Assembly: GCA_029202385.1 (NCBI GenBank)
Contig: CP119314.1
Coordinates: forward strand, 3,660,501 to 3,724,500
From: Candidatus Sphingomonas phytovorans
Lineage (GTDB): Bacteria; Pseudomonadota; Alphaproteobacteria; Sphingomonadales; Sphingomonadaceae
Direction of reading: 5' to 3'
Length of the DNA stretch: 64,000 nucleotides
Positions 1 through 9,520 of the stretch are shown here, piece by piece. The translations under genes and the position numbers were made by a program. The notes beneath the pieces are model-generated. The model searched no databases. It had not been told where the DNA came from and worked only from the letters and a program-made list of their open reading frames with translations. The stretch's first letter is position 1. Each line of letters starts with the position of its first letter.

Positions 1-2447
1 CCCTGGAGGAAGTAGCGCCGCGCAACCGCGTCCGACAGCGAGAAGAGCCGCCGCTCAAGATCGCCCAGCACGCTTTCGTCGAGCGTCGCCGCGGTCGCCG
101 TCGAGACGATCGACACAAGCAGGGTCGCCACCGCCTGTTGCGGCTCGTCCATGCCGTCATCGCCGAGCACGGGCAGCGCGCGCATATGCTCGCAGATCCG
201 GTCGACCTGGAAGGCGAGCGAGCGCGGATTGCCCGGATCGAGCGCGACCAGATCGACCACCGGCACCCGCGCGATGCCGGTCAGATAACGCTGGCGGTAG
301 CTGATCTGGCTGTCGGCGAGATCGAGCAGAGTCGACAGGTCGTCGACCGTCCCGTTGGCCATGCCGAACACCCGCACCGCACGCGTCACGGTCAGCGCGC
401 GTTCGAGCCGGCGGCCGAGATCGTGGAAACGCCATGCAGCCGTCCGCCCCATATGTTCGGCCGAGAGGCCGGACAGCGCGGCATAGCGGCGCTGGAGCGA
501 CCCGGCCTTGTCGAGCATGCCGCCCTTGGTGGGAAAAGGCGCGTCGAGCAGCTTGACCATGTCGGCCGCGAGCCGGTCGCGCGAGCCGCGCCCGATGCCG
601 CGCGCAAGCCGGTTGATCGCGCGGACGCTATGCCAGCCGCCCTCGCCCGATTCCATCGCTGTACGGGCGAAGGAGGCAAGATCGACGCGGCGCAGGCTCG
701 CCGGATGCGGCGCGGCGCCGATATTCACCGCCATGCCGACCAGCCGCCCGACCGTTTCCGACCCGAGCGCCGCGCCCGCATCGGCATCGATCGAATTGCC
801 CAGCATCACGCGGATGATGCCGAGCAGCGCCTCGCCGCGTTCGAGATAGCGGCCGAGCCAGAAGAAATTATCGGCGACGCGGCTCGGCAGGGTGCCCGGG
901 TTGCGACGGACATGGATCGAATCGCTTGGCGGCAGCAGCGAGACCGGGGCGACCGGTTCGGGCCCGTGGATCGCGACATCGGCTGACCAGTTGCCCTCCC
1001 CCATCACCGAGGCGCGGGGATCCTTGTGTTCGCCAATCCGCGCGAAGCCGCCCGGCATGATCGCCCAGCTGCCGTCCGCGCCGCGCGCCGCGAAGACCCG
1101 CAGCGTAAAAGGCCGCGCGGCGAGACCGTCATCAGTGACGACCGGCATGGTCGACAGCCGCACAATCTCCTGCCCGACATAGTCCTGCGGCCGGCGGGTC
1201 ATGTCGTCGAGCAGGGCCGCGCGCGCCGCACCGGTGATTTCAGCGCCGGGGCGCGGGGCCGCGCCGTCGAGGCCAAGCGGCTGGACGCCGAAGGCGGGAC
1301 CGATCAGCAGCTTGTCGAGATCCTCGATCACCCGAGCACGCTCCTGGTCCTGCCCGCACCACCAGGTGGCGATATTGGGCAACAGCAGGTCGTTGCCGGC
1401 CAGCCGGGTCGCGAGCATCGGCAGGAAGGCAGCGAAGGCGGGCGATTCGAGCACGCCAGCGCCCGGCACGTTGGAGATGACGACATTGCCCGCCGCCATC
1501 GCGTCGATCAGACCGGGCACGCCGATTCCGGAATGCGAATCGAAGGCGAGCGGATCGAGCAGGCGCGGATCGAGCCGGTTCCAGATCGCGTCGACCCGCT
1601 TCAGCCCGCCGATCGTACGGACATAGAGCTTGTCCTCGAGCGCGGCGAGATCGGCGCCCTCGACCAGCAGCAACCCGAGATAGCGCGCGAGATGCGCCTG
1701 TTCGGGATAGCTGGGATTGTAGCGGCCGGGGGTCAGCAGCCCGATGCGCGGATCGGCACGGCGGCAGGCGGCGGCGAGCCCGTCGCGATAGGCGGCGAAG
1801 AACGGCGCGTGGCGCTTGACGTTAAGCCGCCCCTGCAGCCCACCCAGGGTACGCGAGATCGCCAGCCGGTTCTCCAGCGCATAGCCCGCCCCGGCCGGCG
1901 CGCGCAGATGATCGGCAAGCACCCGCCATTCGCCGGTCGGTCCGCGCCCCAGGTCGACCGCGATGAAATGGAGGTGGTGCCCGCCGGGCGGCACCAGCCC
2001 CGCCAGCGGCCGGAGGAAGAAAGGGCTGCCCGCGACCAGGGTGGCGGGGATCAGGCCACGCTCGACCAGTTTCGCATCGCTATAGAGATCGGCGAGGATC
2101 GTTTCGAGCAGCTCCGCACGCTGGGCGACGCCAGCCTCGATCCCGGCCCATTCGTCGGCCTCGATCAGCAGCGGGACGGGGGACAGCGGCCAGGCGCGCT
2201 CCTCGCTTTCGCCGATGATGCGGAAACCGGTGCCGATATCGGCCGCGTGGCGCTGCACCCGGTCGCGGGCATGGGCAAGGTCGTCGCCTGCGACGGCGGC
2301 CAGTTCCTCGAACATCGCGGTCCAGGCCGGATCGGCATGACCGGCGCACAGCACGTCGCCCTGTTTCTCCCGCGCGCAATAGTCCGCGATCCAGCGCGCG
2401 GCATGGATGCTGGGATCGAGCAGAGAAGGGGCTGCGAGCGTGGCCAT
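1..2447 (-). CDS. Circularly permuted ATP-grasp / alpha-E domain fusion protein (3' end cut by window)
   Basis: The reading frame stays open from an ATG at 2447 to the window edge, about 815 residues, so only a short C-terminal part is missing. Residues about 1-500 match the circularly permuted ATP-grasp family (COG2308, DUF404/407); from about residue 515 an alpha-E domain (COG2307) begins with VADNFFWLGRYLERGE. In many bacteria these are two genes; here they are fused. Such genes usually sit with a transglutaminase-like protein and an Anbu or other proteasome-like peptidase and are thought to belong to a peptide-ligation or modification system of unknown substrate. Those partners would lie beyond position 1 and cannot be seen. 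The long plus-strand frames over this region are antisense shadows. Confidence 0.85.
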   Translation of the reverse strand, partial: MATLAAPSLLDPSIHAARWIADYCAREKQGDVLCAGHADPAWTAMFEELAAVAGDDLAHARDRVQRHAADIGTGFRIIGESEERAWPLSPVPLLIEADEWAGIEAGVAQRAELLETILADLYSDAKLVERGLIPATLVAGSPFFLRPLAGLVPPGGHHLHFIAVDLGRGPTGEWRVLADHLRAPAGAGYALENRLAISRTLGGLQGRLNVKRHAPFFAAYRDGLAAACRRADPRIGLLTPGRYNPSYPEQAHLARYLGLLLVEGADLAALEDKLYVRTIGGLKRVDAIWNRLDPRLLDPLAFDSHSGIGVPGLIDAMAAGNVVISNVPGAGVLESPAFAAFLPMLATRLAGNDLLLPNIATWWCGQDQERARVIEDLDKLLIGPAFGVQPLGLDGAAPRPGAEITGAARAALLDDMTRRPQDYVGQEIVRLSTMPVVTDDGLAARPFTLRVFAARGADGSWAIMPGGFARIGEHKDPRASVMGEGNWSADVAIHGPEPVAPVSLLPPSDSIHVRRNPGTLPSRVADNFFWLGRYLERGEALLGIIRVMLGNSIDADAGAALGSETVGRLVGMAVNIGAAPHPASLRRVDLASFARTAMESGEGGWHSVRAINRLARGIGRGSRDRLAADMVKLLDAPFPTKGGMLDKAGSLQRRYAALSGLSAEHMGRTAAWRFHDLGRRLERALTVTRAVRVFGMANGTVDDLSTLLDLADSQISYRQRYLTGIARVPVVDLVALDPGNPRSLAFQVDRICEHMRALPVLGDDGMDEPQQAVATLLVSIVSTATAATLDESVLGDLERRLFSLSDAVARRYFLQ

Positions 2448-2514
2448 GGTGATGAGGGCGTTCCCCTACGAACCCACCGACCCGACCACAATCCCTTCGC
2501 GCGTGCAACAAAGA

Positions 2515-5016
2515 TCACAGGTCGGGCAGGATCTGGTCGGCGAATCCCCATCCGGCCAGCGCCCGCGAACTGGCGCGTTCGAGCAGTTCGGCCCCGTTGC
2601 GCACGCCCCAGCGATGGGCATTGTCGATGTCGCGAAGCTCCGTCCAGCTCACCGGCGCCGCGACCGGCGCGCCGGATCGCGCCCGCGCGACATAGGGCAG
2701 GACAGCAGTGGAGCCGCGCTGGTTGCGCAGATAGTCGATGAAGATCAGCCCCTTGCGCTTCGCCTTGGCCATGGTCGCGATATAGCGGTCGGGCTCGGCC
2801 GCGGCGAGCGCGCGGGCGAAGCGTTCGGCGAAGTCCTTCACCGCCGGCCATTCGGCCCGGGGCGTCAGCGGCACCACGACATGCACGCCCTTGCCCCCCG
2901 ACAGCATCGGGAAGCTGGTGAGCCCGATCTCGGCGAGATGGATGCCGATATCCTCAGCCGCCTTCCTGACGATGTCGAAGCCGAGATCCTCGTCGGGATC
3001 GAGATCGAACACCATCCGGTCGGGCTGCTCGAGCGTCGCCACCGACGATCCCCAGCCATGGAATTCGATCGTGCCCATCTGAACGCACGCCACCAGGCCG
3101 TCCACGTCATCGACATAGAGATAATTCTCGGTCGACCCGTCCTTCTCGCGGATCGGCACCTGATGGACATGCTCGCCGAAGGTCCCGGCATCATGCTTCT
3201 GGAAGAAGCAGCGCTTCGCCCGGCCCTGCGGACAGCGGACCAGGCTGATCGGACGGTTGGCCGCCCAGGGCAGCACGACCGGCGCCATGAGCGCATAATA
3301 GTCGGCGAGATCGCCCTTGGTGACGTCCGAATCGGGGAAGATCAGCCGGTCGCGGCTGCTGACCTTCACATGCACCTCGGGCACGGGCGTGGCATCGATG
3401 GGAACCGGCTTCTCGGCAACCACGTCCCTCGCCTCCTTGTCCTCGCGCAGACCGAGGAAGCTCGGGTGGCGCAGCACGCCGTCGGGCGTGGTTTCGGTAT
3501 AGGCAATCTCGGCGACCAGCTTCGGCGTTACCCAATGCGCGCCGCGCACCGCCGCGCGCGGGGCCTCCACCGTGGGTGTCTTGCGCTCGATCCGGGCAAG
3601 CTTCGCGCTGAGATCCATCATCATGCCCGTATCGAAACCGGTGCCGACCTTGCCGGCATAGGTGAAACCGTCAGGCCCGTTCAGTCCAAGCAGCAGCGAG
3701 CGGAAACCCCGCGCCTTGTCCGACGGCGTCCAGCCGACGATCACGAATTCCTGCCGCCTGGTGCATTTGACCTTGAGCCAGTTCCTGGAGCGCTGCCCGC
3801 GATAGGGCGCGTCGGCAAGCTTCGAGACCACGCCCTCATAGCCTTCGCGGCACATTGTCTCGAACAATGGCTCGCCCGAACCGAGGATATGCTCGGCGAA
3901 CTGCACCCGTGCATCGGTGTCCTCGACCAGCGGCCGCAACCGTTCCTTGCGCTGGATATTGGGCAGGGCGGCGATGTCCTCTCCGTCGAGTTCGAGCAGG
4001 TCGAAGGCGAACAGGGTCATGTCGCCGCCATTGGCGATCGCGTCCTGCAGGGCCGAGAAGCTGGGCTTGCCGTCGCGGAAGGCGACGACCTCGCCATCGA
4101 TCAGCGCGCTGCCCGGAGTCAGGGTGGCCGCCGCCTCGGCGATGCCCTGGAATTTGTCCGTCCAGTCGAGACCAGAACGGCTGTAGATTTTTACTTCAGC
4201 GCCGGCGACAGCGACCATCACACGATACCCGTCATATTTCACCTCGTGCAGCCAGCGGCTGCCGGTTGGGACGCTGTCGACCAGGGTAGCGAGCTGGAAA
4301 TCGCGGAGTTCAGCCAATCCTCCCCGGGATAGGGAGGGGGACCGCCGAGGGCGGTGGAGGGGGACTGTCGCAGACGCGGCGCGCGTGGCAGCCCCCCCTC
4401 TACCAGCTGCGCTGGTCCCCTTCCCCGTTCCGGGGAGGGTTTTTCCCTCTGCAATCTCGATCATCGTCCGGCCGCTCGCGACGCTGGTCAGCGCGGTTTC
4501 CACCAGCGTGTCCGTGCCGCCGGCCTCCCCGTCGTCGATCTTACGCAGCAGCCAGTTCTCGCCCTTCTCCTTGCCGCGCGGCTTCAGGCGGATCAGCAGC
4601 CATTCGCCCTTCATCCTGTCGCCATCCAGCACGAAGTGGAGATGGCCTTTCTCCAGGTCCTTCGCGCTCTTGCCCTTGATCGGGGACCAGGTGCCGCGAT
4701 CCCACAGCATCACCGTGCCGCCGCCATATTGGCCTTTGGGGATCGTGCCTTCGAACGTTGCGTAGGAGAGCGGGTGATCCTCGGTACGGACCGCCAGGCG
4801 CTTCTCGTTCGGGTCGAGGCTCGGGCCGCGGGTGACCGCCCAGCTTTTCAGGACACCGTCGATTTCCAGCCGGAAATCCCAGTGCAGGCGCGACGCATCG
4901 TGCTTCTGCACCATGAAGCTGTTGCCATGGCCGGGCGCGAGCGTGCCCGCCGGTTCAGCGGTCTTCGCGAAATCGCGCTTCGCGTTGTAGCGCGCGAGGG
5001 GATCGCGATCAGGCAC
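2515..5016 (-). CDS. ligD: Multifunctional DNA ligase D (phosphoesterase-ligase-polymerase)
   Basis: An 833-residue ATP-dependent DNA ligase of bacterial non-homologous end joining. Domain order is 3'-phosphoesterase (residues about 15-170, His39 and His45 in HDASRLHWDF), ligase (about 235-535, adenylated Lys260 in EVKYDGYR, motif V WLKVK near 415), and primase-polymerase (about 550-833, catalytic acids Asp671 and Asp673 in DLDPDE). The start is GTG and overlaps the end of ku by 8 bases, so the pair is cotranscribed and probably translationally coupled. The linker between phosphoesterase and ligase (about residues 190-233) is encoded by a palindromic repeat and is rich in Ala, Gly, Arg and Ser, unlike the rest of the protein. 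All catalytic motifs outside it look intact. Confidence 0.95.
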   Translation of the reverse strand: MPDRDPLARYNAKRDFAKTAEPAGTLAPGHGNSFMVQKHDASRLHWDFRLEIDGVLKSWAVTRGPSLDPNEKRLAVRTEDHPLSYATFEGTIPKGQYGGGTVMLWDRGTWSPIKGKSAKDLEKGHLHFVLDGDRMKGEWLLIRLKPRGKEKGENWLLRKIDDGEAGGTDTLVETALTSVASGRTMIEIAEGKTLPGTGKGTSAAGRGGAATRAASATVPLHRPRRSPSLSRGGLAELRDFQLATLVDSVPTGSRWLHEVKYDGYRVMVAVAGAEVKIYSRSGLDWTDKFQGIAEAAATLTPGSALIDGEVVAFRDGKPSFSALQDAIANGGDMTLFAFDLLELDGEDIAALPNIQRKERLRPLVEDTDARVQFAEHILGSGEPLFETMCREGYEGVVSKLADAPYRGQRSRNWLKVKCTRRQEFVIVGWTPSDKARGFRSLLLGLNGPDGFTYAGKVGTGFDTGMMMDLSAKLARIERKTPTVEAPRAAVRGAHWVTPKLVAEIAYTETTPDGVLRHPSFLGLREDKEARDVVAEKPVPIDATPVPEVHVKVSSRDRLIFPDSDVTKGDLADYYALMAPVVLPWAANRPISLVRCPQGRAKRCFFQKHDAGTFGEHVHQVPIREKDGSTENYLYVDDVDGLVACVQMGTIEFHGWGSSVATLEQPDRMVFDLDPDEDLGFDIVRKAAEDIGIHLAEIGLTSFPMLSGGKGVHVVVPLTPRAEWPAVKDFAERFARALAAAEPDRYIATMAKAKRKGLIFIDYLRNQRGSTAVLPYVARARSGAPVAAPVSWTELRDIDNAHRWGVRNGAELLERASSRALAGWGFADQILPDL
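4318..4449. repeat. Palindromic repeat inserted in frame in ligD
   Basis: About 130 bases with CCTCCCCGG-type ends facing each other and inner inverted pieces (accgccgagggcggt; accagctgcgctggt). It resembles the short palindromes usually found between genes in sphingomonads, but lies wholly inside ligD. It is read as the low-complexity linker at residues about 190-233, between the phosphoesterase and ligase domains, without breaking the frame. Confidence 0.7.
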
Positions 5017-5902
5017 GCTTTTTCGCCGCCGGTTTCTTCGCCGGGGCTCCAGGAGCCTTTCCGGCAGCCGGCTTCTTTGCCCTGGCCGCCTCCTTCGCGG
5101 GCGCGGCGCCCGGCTTCTCCATCGACTTCTTGAGCGCCGCCATCAGGTCGACGACGTTCGATCCCGACCGGCCGGCCGGCTCATCGCTCGCGTCCTCGAC
5201 GATCTTGCGCCCTTTCGCCTTGCGCTTGCGCTCGACCAGGTCTTTCAGCGCATCGACATAGCGATCGTGGAAGTCCTGTGGATGGAAGGCCCCGGTCTTC
5301 TTCTCGATCAGCGCCTGCGCAAGTTCCATCAGGTCCTCGTCGGGTTTCGCATCCGGGATATCGCGGAAATAGCCCTGCGCCTTGTTGACCTCGTCGGCGT
5401 AGCGCAACGTCTCCAGCACCATGCCGCGCCCGCACGGCTTGAGGCTCACCACATATTCGCGGCCGCGCATGGCAAGCTGGCCGAGCCCGACCTTCTTCGT
5501 CCGGCGAAGCGCCTCGCGCAGGACGATGAACGCCTCCTGGGCGAGGTCGTCCGCAGGCACGACGAAATAGGGTTTTTCGTAATAGAGCACGTCGATCTCG
5601 CTCGCGTCGACGAACTGGGTGAGCTCGAGCGTCTTCTTCGATTCGAGCTTCACCGCATCGATCTCATCCTGTTCGAGCAGGACGAACTCGCCCTTCTCAT
5701 ATTCGAAGCCCTTCATGATCTCGTCGGTGTCGACCGGGCCGACGCCGGTCACCACCTTTTCGTAATGGATCGGCTTGCCGGTCGGTTCGTGGATCTGCTT
5801 GAAGCTGATCTGCGCGCCGGATTTGGTCGCGGTGTAGATCTCGACCGGGATCGAGACGAGCGCCAGCCTGATCTGTCCCTGCCAATAGGCGCGTGCGGCC
5901 AT
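5009..5902 (-). CDS. ku: Non-homologous end joining protein Ku
   Basis: A 297-residue bacterial Ku homodimer subunit, which rings DNA ends and recruits LigD. The N-terminus MAARAYWQGQIRLALVSIPV and the motif HPQDFHDRY near residue 210 are typical. The core domain spans about 1-250; the last 30 or so residues are an Ala/Lys/Pro tail of the kind that binds DNA in many bacterial Ku proteins. It starts at ATG 5902, divergent from pdxH, with about 140 bases between them for both promoters. The stop codon overlaps the ligD start by 8 bases. With LigD this is a complete two-component end-joining system. Confidence 0.96.
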   Translation of the reverse strand: MAARAYWQGQIRLALVSIPVEIYTATKSGAQISFKQIHEPTGKPIHYEKVVTGVGPVDTDEIMKGFEYEKGEFVLLEQDEIDAVKLESKKTLELTQFVDASEIDVLYYEKPYFVVPADDLAQEAFIVLREALRRTKKVGLGQLAMRGREYVVSLKPCGRGMVLETLRYADEVNKAQGYFRDIPDAKPDEDLMELAQALIEKKTGAFHPQDFHDRYVDALKDLVERKRKAKGRKIVEDASDEPAGRSGSNVVDLMAALKKSMEKPGAAPAKEAARAKKPAAGKAPGAPAKKPAAKKRA

Positions 5903-6046
5903 GTGCCGGTTCCTTCGTTGCGAAACCGATTCAATCGATGAGCAGCGGACTCGTTCCGCTGCGCATAGCGCCCGGCGCCCTGAATCGGAGATGCGACGTC
6001 GTTCCCTTCCTCGACAGTGGATCGTGCCGGCCGTAAAGCGCAGGCC

Positions 6047-6625
6047 ATGGTGGACGACCCTTTCAAGCTGTTCGATGCATGGTTCGCCGAGGCGCGCGAC
6101 ACCGAGCCGAACGATTCGAACGCAATGGCGCTGGCCACGGCGGACGGCGACGGGCGCCCTTCAGTGCGGATGGTGCTGCTCAAGGGGCATGGGCCCGACG
6201 GCTTCGTCTTCTACACCAACCGTGAGAGCCGAAAGGCCGGCGAGATGACGGCCAATCCGCACGCGGCCCTGCTGTTCCACTGGAAGTCGCTTCGGCGGCA
6301 GATCCGAATCGAGGGCAGCCTCACACTCGCCAGCGACGCCGAATCCGATGCCTATTTCGCGAGCCGGAGCCGTGATTCGCAGCTTGGCGCCTGGGCGTCC
6401 GACCAGTCGCGGCCACTCGATGCGCGCGAGACGTTCGAGGCGCGGTTCGCCGAGGTGGAAGCGCGCTTCGCGGGCGGCGAGGTGCCACGGCCGCCGCATT
6501 GGGGCGGATACCGGCTGACCCCTGACCGGATCGAGTTCTGGCAGGACCGCGCGCACCGGCTTCACGAGCGCCGCCTGTTCGTCCACGCCGGAGACGGCTG
6601 GAGCGAAGGGCTGCTATACCCGTGA
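6047..6625 (+). CDS. pdxH: Pyridoxamine/pyridoxine 5'-phosphate oxidase
   Basis: An FMN-dependent enzyme that makes pyridoxal 5'-phosphate from pyridoxamine or pyridoxine phosphate, the last step of vitamin B6 synthesis and salvage. The protein begins MVDDPFKLFDAW and shows the family's substrate and FMN motifs: RMVLLKGHGPDGFVFYTN, a SRDSQLGAWAS stretch and the C-terminal signature W..R..RLHER. I chose ATG 6047 (192 residues) over an in-frame GTG at 6017, because homologues start there and the extra ten residues look random. The stop overlaps the next start by 4 bases (GTGA), so the transporter gene is coupled to it. Confidence 0.93.
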   Translation: MVDDPFKLFDAWFAEARDTEPNDSNAMALATADGDGRPSVRMVLLKGHGPDGFVFYTNRESRKAGEMTANPHAALLFHWKSLRRQIRIEGSLTLASDAESDAYFASRSRDSQLGAWASDQSRPLDARETFEARFAEVEARFAGGEVPRPPHWGGYRLTPDRIEFWQDRAHRLHERRLFVHAGDGWSEGLLYP

Positions 6626-7566
6626 CCGAGGACCAGCGCCGCGCCATTCCCTATGCCGTGCGCGCCGCCATCGCCAGCGTGGCGATGGCACTGTTCCTGC
6701 TTGCCCTGAAGGGATATGCCGCGTGGCATACCGGATCGGTCGCGATGCTCGGCTCGCTGGCCGATACCGGGCTAGACCTGCTCGCCTCGCTGGTCACGCT
6801 CTACGGCGTCCGCCTTGCCGCGACACCGGCCGACCACGACCATCGTTTCGGCCATGGCAAGGCGGAGGCGCTGGCCGCGCTATTCCAGGTCATGCTGATC
6901 ACCGCGTCGGCAGCCGCCATTGCGTGGCGCGCGATCCTGGCGTTCGGCGAGAGCAACCCGACGCGGGACGCTGATTTCGGCATCGGCGTGTCGATCGTCG
7001 CGATCCTCGCGACGCTGGTGCTGCTGGTCTATCAGCGCAGCGTCATCCGCCGCACCGGATCGGTCGCGATCATGGCGGACAATATGCATTACCAGTCCGA
7101 CGTGCTGCTGAACGGATCGGTGATCCTCGCTTTGGTGCTCGACCAATATGTCGGCTGGAGCAATGCCGACCCGCTGTTCGGTATCGTCATCGCCGCCTGG
7201 CTCGCCTTCGGCGCGTTTCGCGCATCGAGCAATGCGATCGACCAGTTGATGGACAAGGAATGGCCGGAGGAGGAGCGCAAGCGCTTCATCGAGGCGGCGG
7301 CGCAGCATCCGGAGCTTCGCGGCATCCATGATTTCCGCACGCGCCGGTCAGGCAGCCATGATTTCGCGCAGTTCCACATGTATGTCGCGCCGGAGATGAC
7401 GGTGGCCGATGCACATGTCGTGATGGACGCGGTCGAGGCGAAGATCCGCAAGCAATTCCCCAAGGTCGAGGTGCTGATCCATCTCGACCCGGAAGGGCAT
7501 ATCGACACCGACAACCCGCTGATCGAGGCGGATGTGACCCCGCACTGGTTCGGCAAGCGCCTTTGA
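6622..7566 (+). CDS. Cation diffusion facilitator (FieF-like divalent metal exporter)
   Basis: A 314-residue inner-membrane antiporter of the CDF family, expected to export zinc, iron or similar divalent ions in exchange for protons. Several hydrophobic helices precede a soluble C-terminal domain (from about residue 205). The metal-site aspartates are visible in ADTGLDLLAS, and the second pair (His/Asp) in DNMHYQSDVLLN. A histidine-rich DHDHRFGHG loop follows the second helix. The start is GTG at 6622 inside the pdxH stop. The stop in turn overlaps the TTG start of the next gene by 4 bases, so pdxH, this gene and the PhzF-like gene form one operon. Metal specificity cannot be read from the sequence. 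Confidence 0.93.
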   Translation: MTEDQRRAIPYAVRAAIASVAMALFLLALKGYAAWHTGSVAMLGSLADTGLDLLASLVTLYGVRLAATPADHDHRFGHGKAEALAALFQVMLITASAAAIAWRAILAFGESNPTRDADFGIGVSIVAILATLVLLVYQRSVIRRTGSVAIMADNMHYQSDVLLNGSVILALVLDQYVGWSNADPLFGIVIAAWLAFGAFRASSNAIDQLMDKEWPEEERKRFIEAAAQHPELRGIHDFRTRRSGSHDFAQFHMYVAPEMTVADAHVVMDAVEAKIRKQFPKVEVLIHLDPEGHIDTDNPLIEADVTPHWFGKRL

Positions 7567-8357
7567 GGATTCCGTTCGCGCAGATCGACGCGTTCGCCAG
7601 CGCCCCCTTCACGGGCAATCCCGCCGCGGTGATGCCGCTGGCCGCATGGCCCAACGATGCGGTGCTGCAGGCGATCGCCGCCGAGAACAACCTGGCCGAG
7701 ACTGCCTTCCTCCTGCCAGACGCGAGCGGGGAAGCCGAATTCGAGCTGCGCTGGTTCACGCCCGTGACCGAGGCGGCGCTGTGCGGCCACGCGACGCTGG
7801 CAAGCGGGCATTTCGTACTGTCGGGCGATCCCTCGATCGACGCGGTGCGCTTCCGCACGCGCAAGGCGGGCGTGCTTGAGGTGAGGCGCGCGGGCGACGG
7901 CTATGAGCTCTCGCTGCCGGCCTGGGCGCCTTCTCCCCGGAAGCTGCCCGAGATCGTCGCGGCTCTGGGCGCAAAGGGCGTGGTCGAGACCTTGTGGCAC
8001 CCCGGACATTACGCCTTGATCGTGCTGGAGAACGAGGCGCTGGTCCGCGCCCTGGCCCCCGATTTCCGCGCGCTCGCCGCCAAGGGCAACATATTGACCA
8101 TCGTTACCGCGCCGGGCGACTCGACCGATATCGTCAGCCGTGCGTTCGCGCCGGGCGCCGGGATCGACGAGGACCCGGTGACCGGTTCCGCCCATGCGGT
8201 GTCGGCACCCTATTGGGCAAAGCGGCTTGGCCGGGAGAGCTTCACTGCCTTCCAGGCGAGCCCGCGCGGCGGCCGACTGACCTGCCGGCTGGAAGGCGAC
8301 CGGGTGATCCTGGGCGGGACATGCCTGACGGTGATCGAGGGAGTTTTCTTCCTCTAG
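7563..8357 (+). CDS. PhzF family isomerase/epimerase-like protein
   Basis: A 264-residue member of the PhzF/diaminopimelate-epimerase fold family. The N-terminal half carries DAFASAPFTGNPAAV and the conserved catalytic glutamate Glu46 in ENNLAETAFL; the second half has the matching DEDPVTGSAH motif. PhzF itself isomerises a phenazine precursor, but no other phenazine gene is here, so the substrate is unknown. The start is TTG 7563 inside the stop codon of the transporter gene (TTGA overlap), which fixes it well. It closes the pdxH operon. Confidence 0.92.
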   Translation: MRIPFAQIDAFASAPFTGNPAAVMPLAAWPNDAVLQAIAAENNLAETAFLLPDASGEAEFELRWFTPVTEAALCGHATLASGHFVLSGDPSIDAVRFRTRKAGVLEVRRAGDGYELSLPAWAPSPRKLPEIVAALGAKGVVETLWHPGHYALIVLENEALVRALAPDFRALAAKGNILTIVTAPGDSTDIVSRAFAPGAGIDEDPVTGSAHAVSAPYWAKRLGRESFTAFQASPRGGRLTCRLEGDRVILGGTCLTVIEGVFFL

Positions 8358-8518
8358 GGCAATGTCTTCCCGACGATAGACGATAAAGGCCGCGTATTCG
8401 GGGTGGCATGCGCCGCCCCGCTCCATCGATCGCCCCGGATACGGCGCAGCCTCCGGTTGCCCGCGGCACCGCCGCCGGACAGGATGCGAACATCATCGAA
8501 GACACCGGAGCACCAAGC

Positions 8519-9457
8519 ATGCGCCTGATCGACCGCGCGGAAGTGCGCGAACGCCTCACCTATCCCATTTGCATCCCGATCGTGCGGGAGGCGATGCTCG
8601 CCTTTTCGACGGGCGAGACACGGCAATTGCTGCGATCGATCATCCCGCTGGCCGAAGGGCGGCTGTTCGGGATCATGCCCGGCGCGCTGGCCGGGGACGG
8701 GCCGTTCGGCGCCAAGCTGATCAGCGTGTTCGCGGGCAATGCGGCGAAGGGCCGCCAGTCGCACCAGGGCGTGATCGTGATCTTCGATCCGGACTCGGGC
8801 GAGCCGGTGTGCATCGCACATGCGGGCGAGGTCACCGCGATCCGCACCGCGGCGGCGAGCGCGGTGGCGACCGACGTGCTGGCCCGTGCCGACGCGCGGA
8901 CGCTCGCCATCCTGGGCACGGGCGAACAGGCGGCGACTCATATCCGCGCGATCGCCACGGTGCGCCCGATCGAGCGCGTGCTGGTATGGGGCCGGTCTGC
9001 GGGCCGGGCGGCGGATGTCGCGCAGTCGATGGCCGCGGAGACAGGGATCGACATTTCGGAGGTTGACGAGGTGCGCGCGGCGGTGGCCGAAGCCGATATC
9101 GTCTGCACCGTCTCCGGCGCGGTCGAGCCGATCCTGCATGGCGCCTGGGTGCGGCCGGGCACTCACCTCAATTTGGTCGGCTCGAGCTATGCCGGACCAG
9201 TCGAGGTCGACCATGACCTGGTCGTGCGATCCCGCTTCATCGTCGACAGCCGCGAAGGCGTGCTGGCGCAGGGGGCGGAGTTCCTGAAGGCGAAGGCGGC
9301 CGGGCTGATCGGCGACGAGCATATCGTCGCTGAGATCGGCGAGGTGCTGGCCGGGCGGGTCGAGGGGCGACGATCGGCGGAGGAGATTACGGCGTACAAG
9401 TCGCTGGGGCATGTGGTGCAGGATCTGGCGAGCGTCTGGGCACTGTATGGAGTCTAG
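8519..9457 (+). CDS. Ornithine cyclodeaminase / mu-crystallin family protein
   Basis: A 312-residue NAD(P)-dependent enzyme of the ornithine cyclodeaminase/mu-crystallin family, whose members act on ornithine, alanine, ketimines or related amino acids. The Rossmann motif LGTGEQAATH lies near residue 130 and the family pattern AGEVTAIRTAAASA precedes it. I start it at ATG 8519 because a GGAG ribosome site lies about 10 bases upstream; an in-frame start at 8408 would add 37 unstructured residues. The gap to the upstream operon is about 160 bases, so it may have its own promoter. The exact substrate is undetermined. Confidence 0.9.
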   Translation: MRLIDRAEVRERLTYPICIPIVREAMLAFSTGETRQLLRSIIPLAEGRLFGIMPGALAGDGPFGAKLISVFAGNAAKGRQSHQGVIVIFDPDSGEPVCIAHAGEVTAIRTAAASAVATDVLARADARTLAILGTGEQAATHIRAIATVRPIERVLVWGRSAGRAADVAQSMAAETGIDISEVDEVRAAVAEADIVCTVSGAVEPILHGAWVRPGTHLNLVGSSYAGPVEVDHDLVVRSRFIVDSREGVLAQGAEFLKAKAAGLIGDEHIVAEIGEVLAGRVEGRRSAEEITAYKSLGHVVQDLASVWALYGV

Positions 9458-9520
9458 GGCCACGCATTCGAGTCGACCGATCCGCTATCGTACCGACTGC
9501 GAAGGGCGCGATTCCGGACA

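Noticed and set aside
1026..2741. Long plus-strand frame of 571 codons
   Set aside because: Its product is Arg/Gly/Ala/His-rich without domains and lies antisense to the ATP-grasp/alpha-E gene, which has clear motifs.
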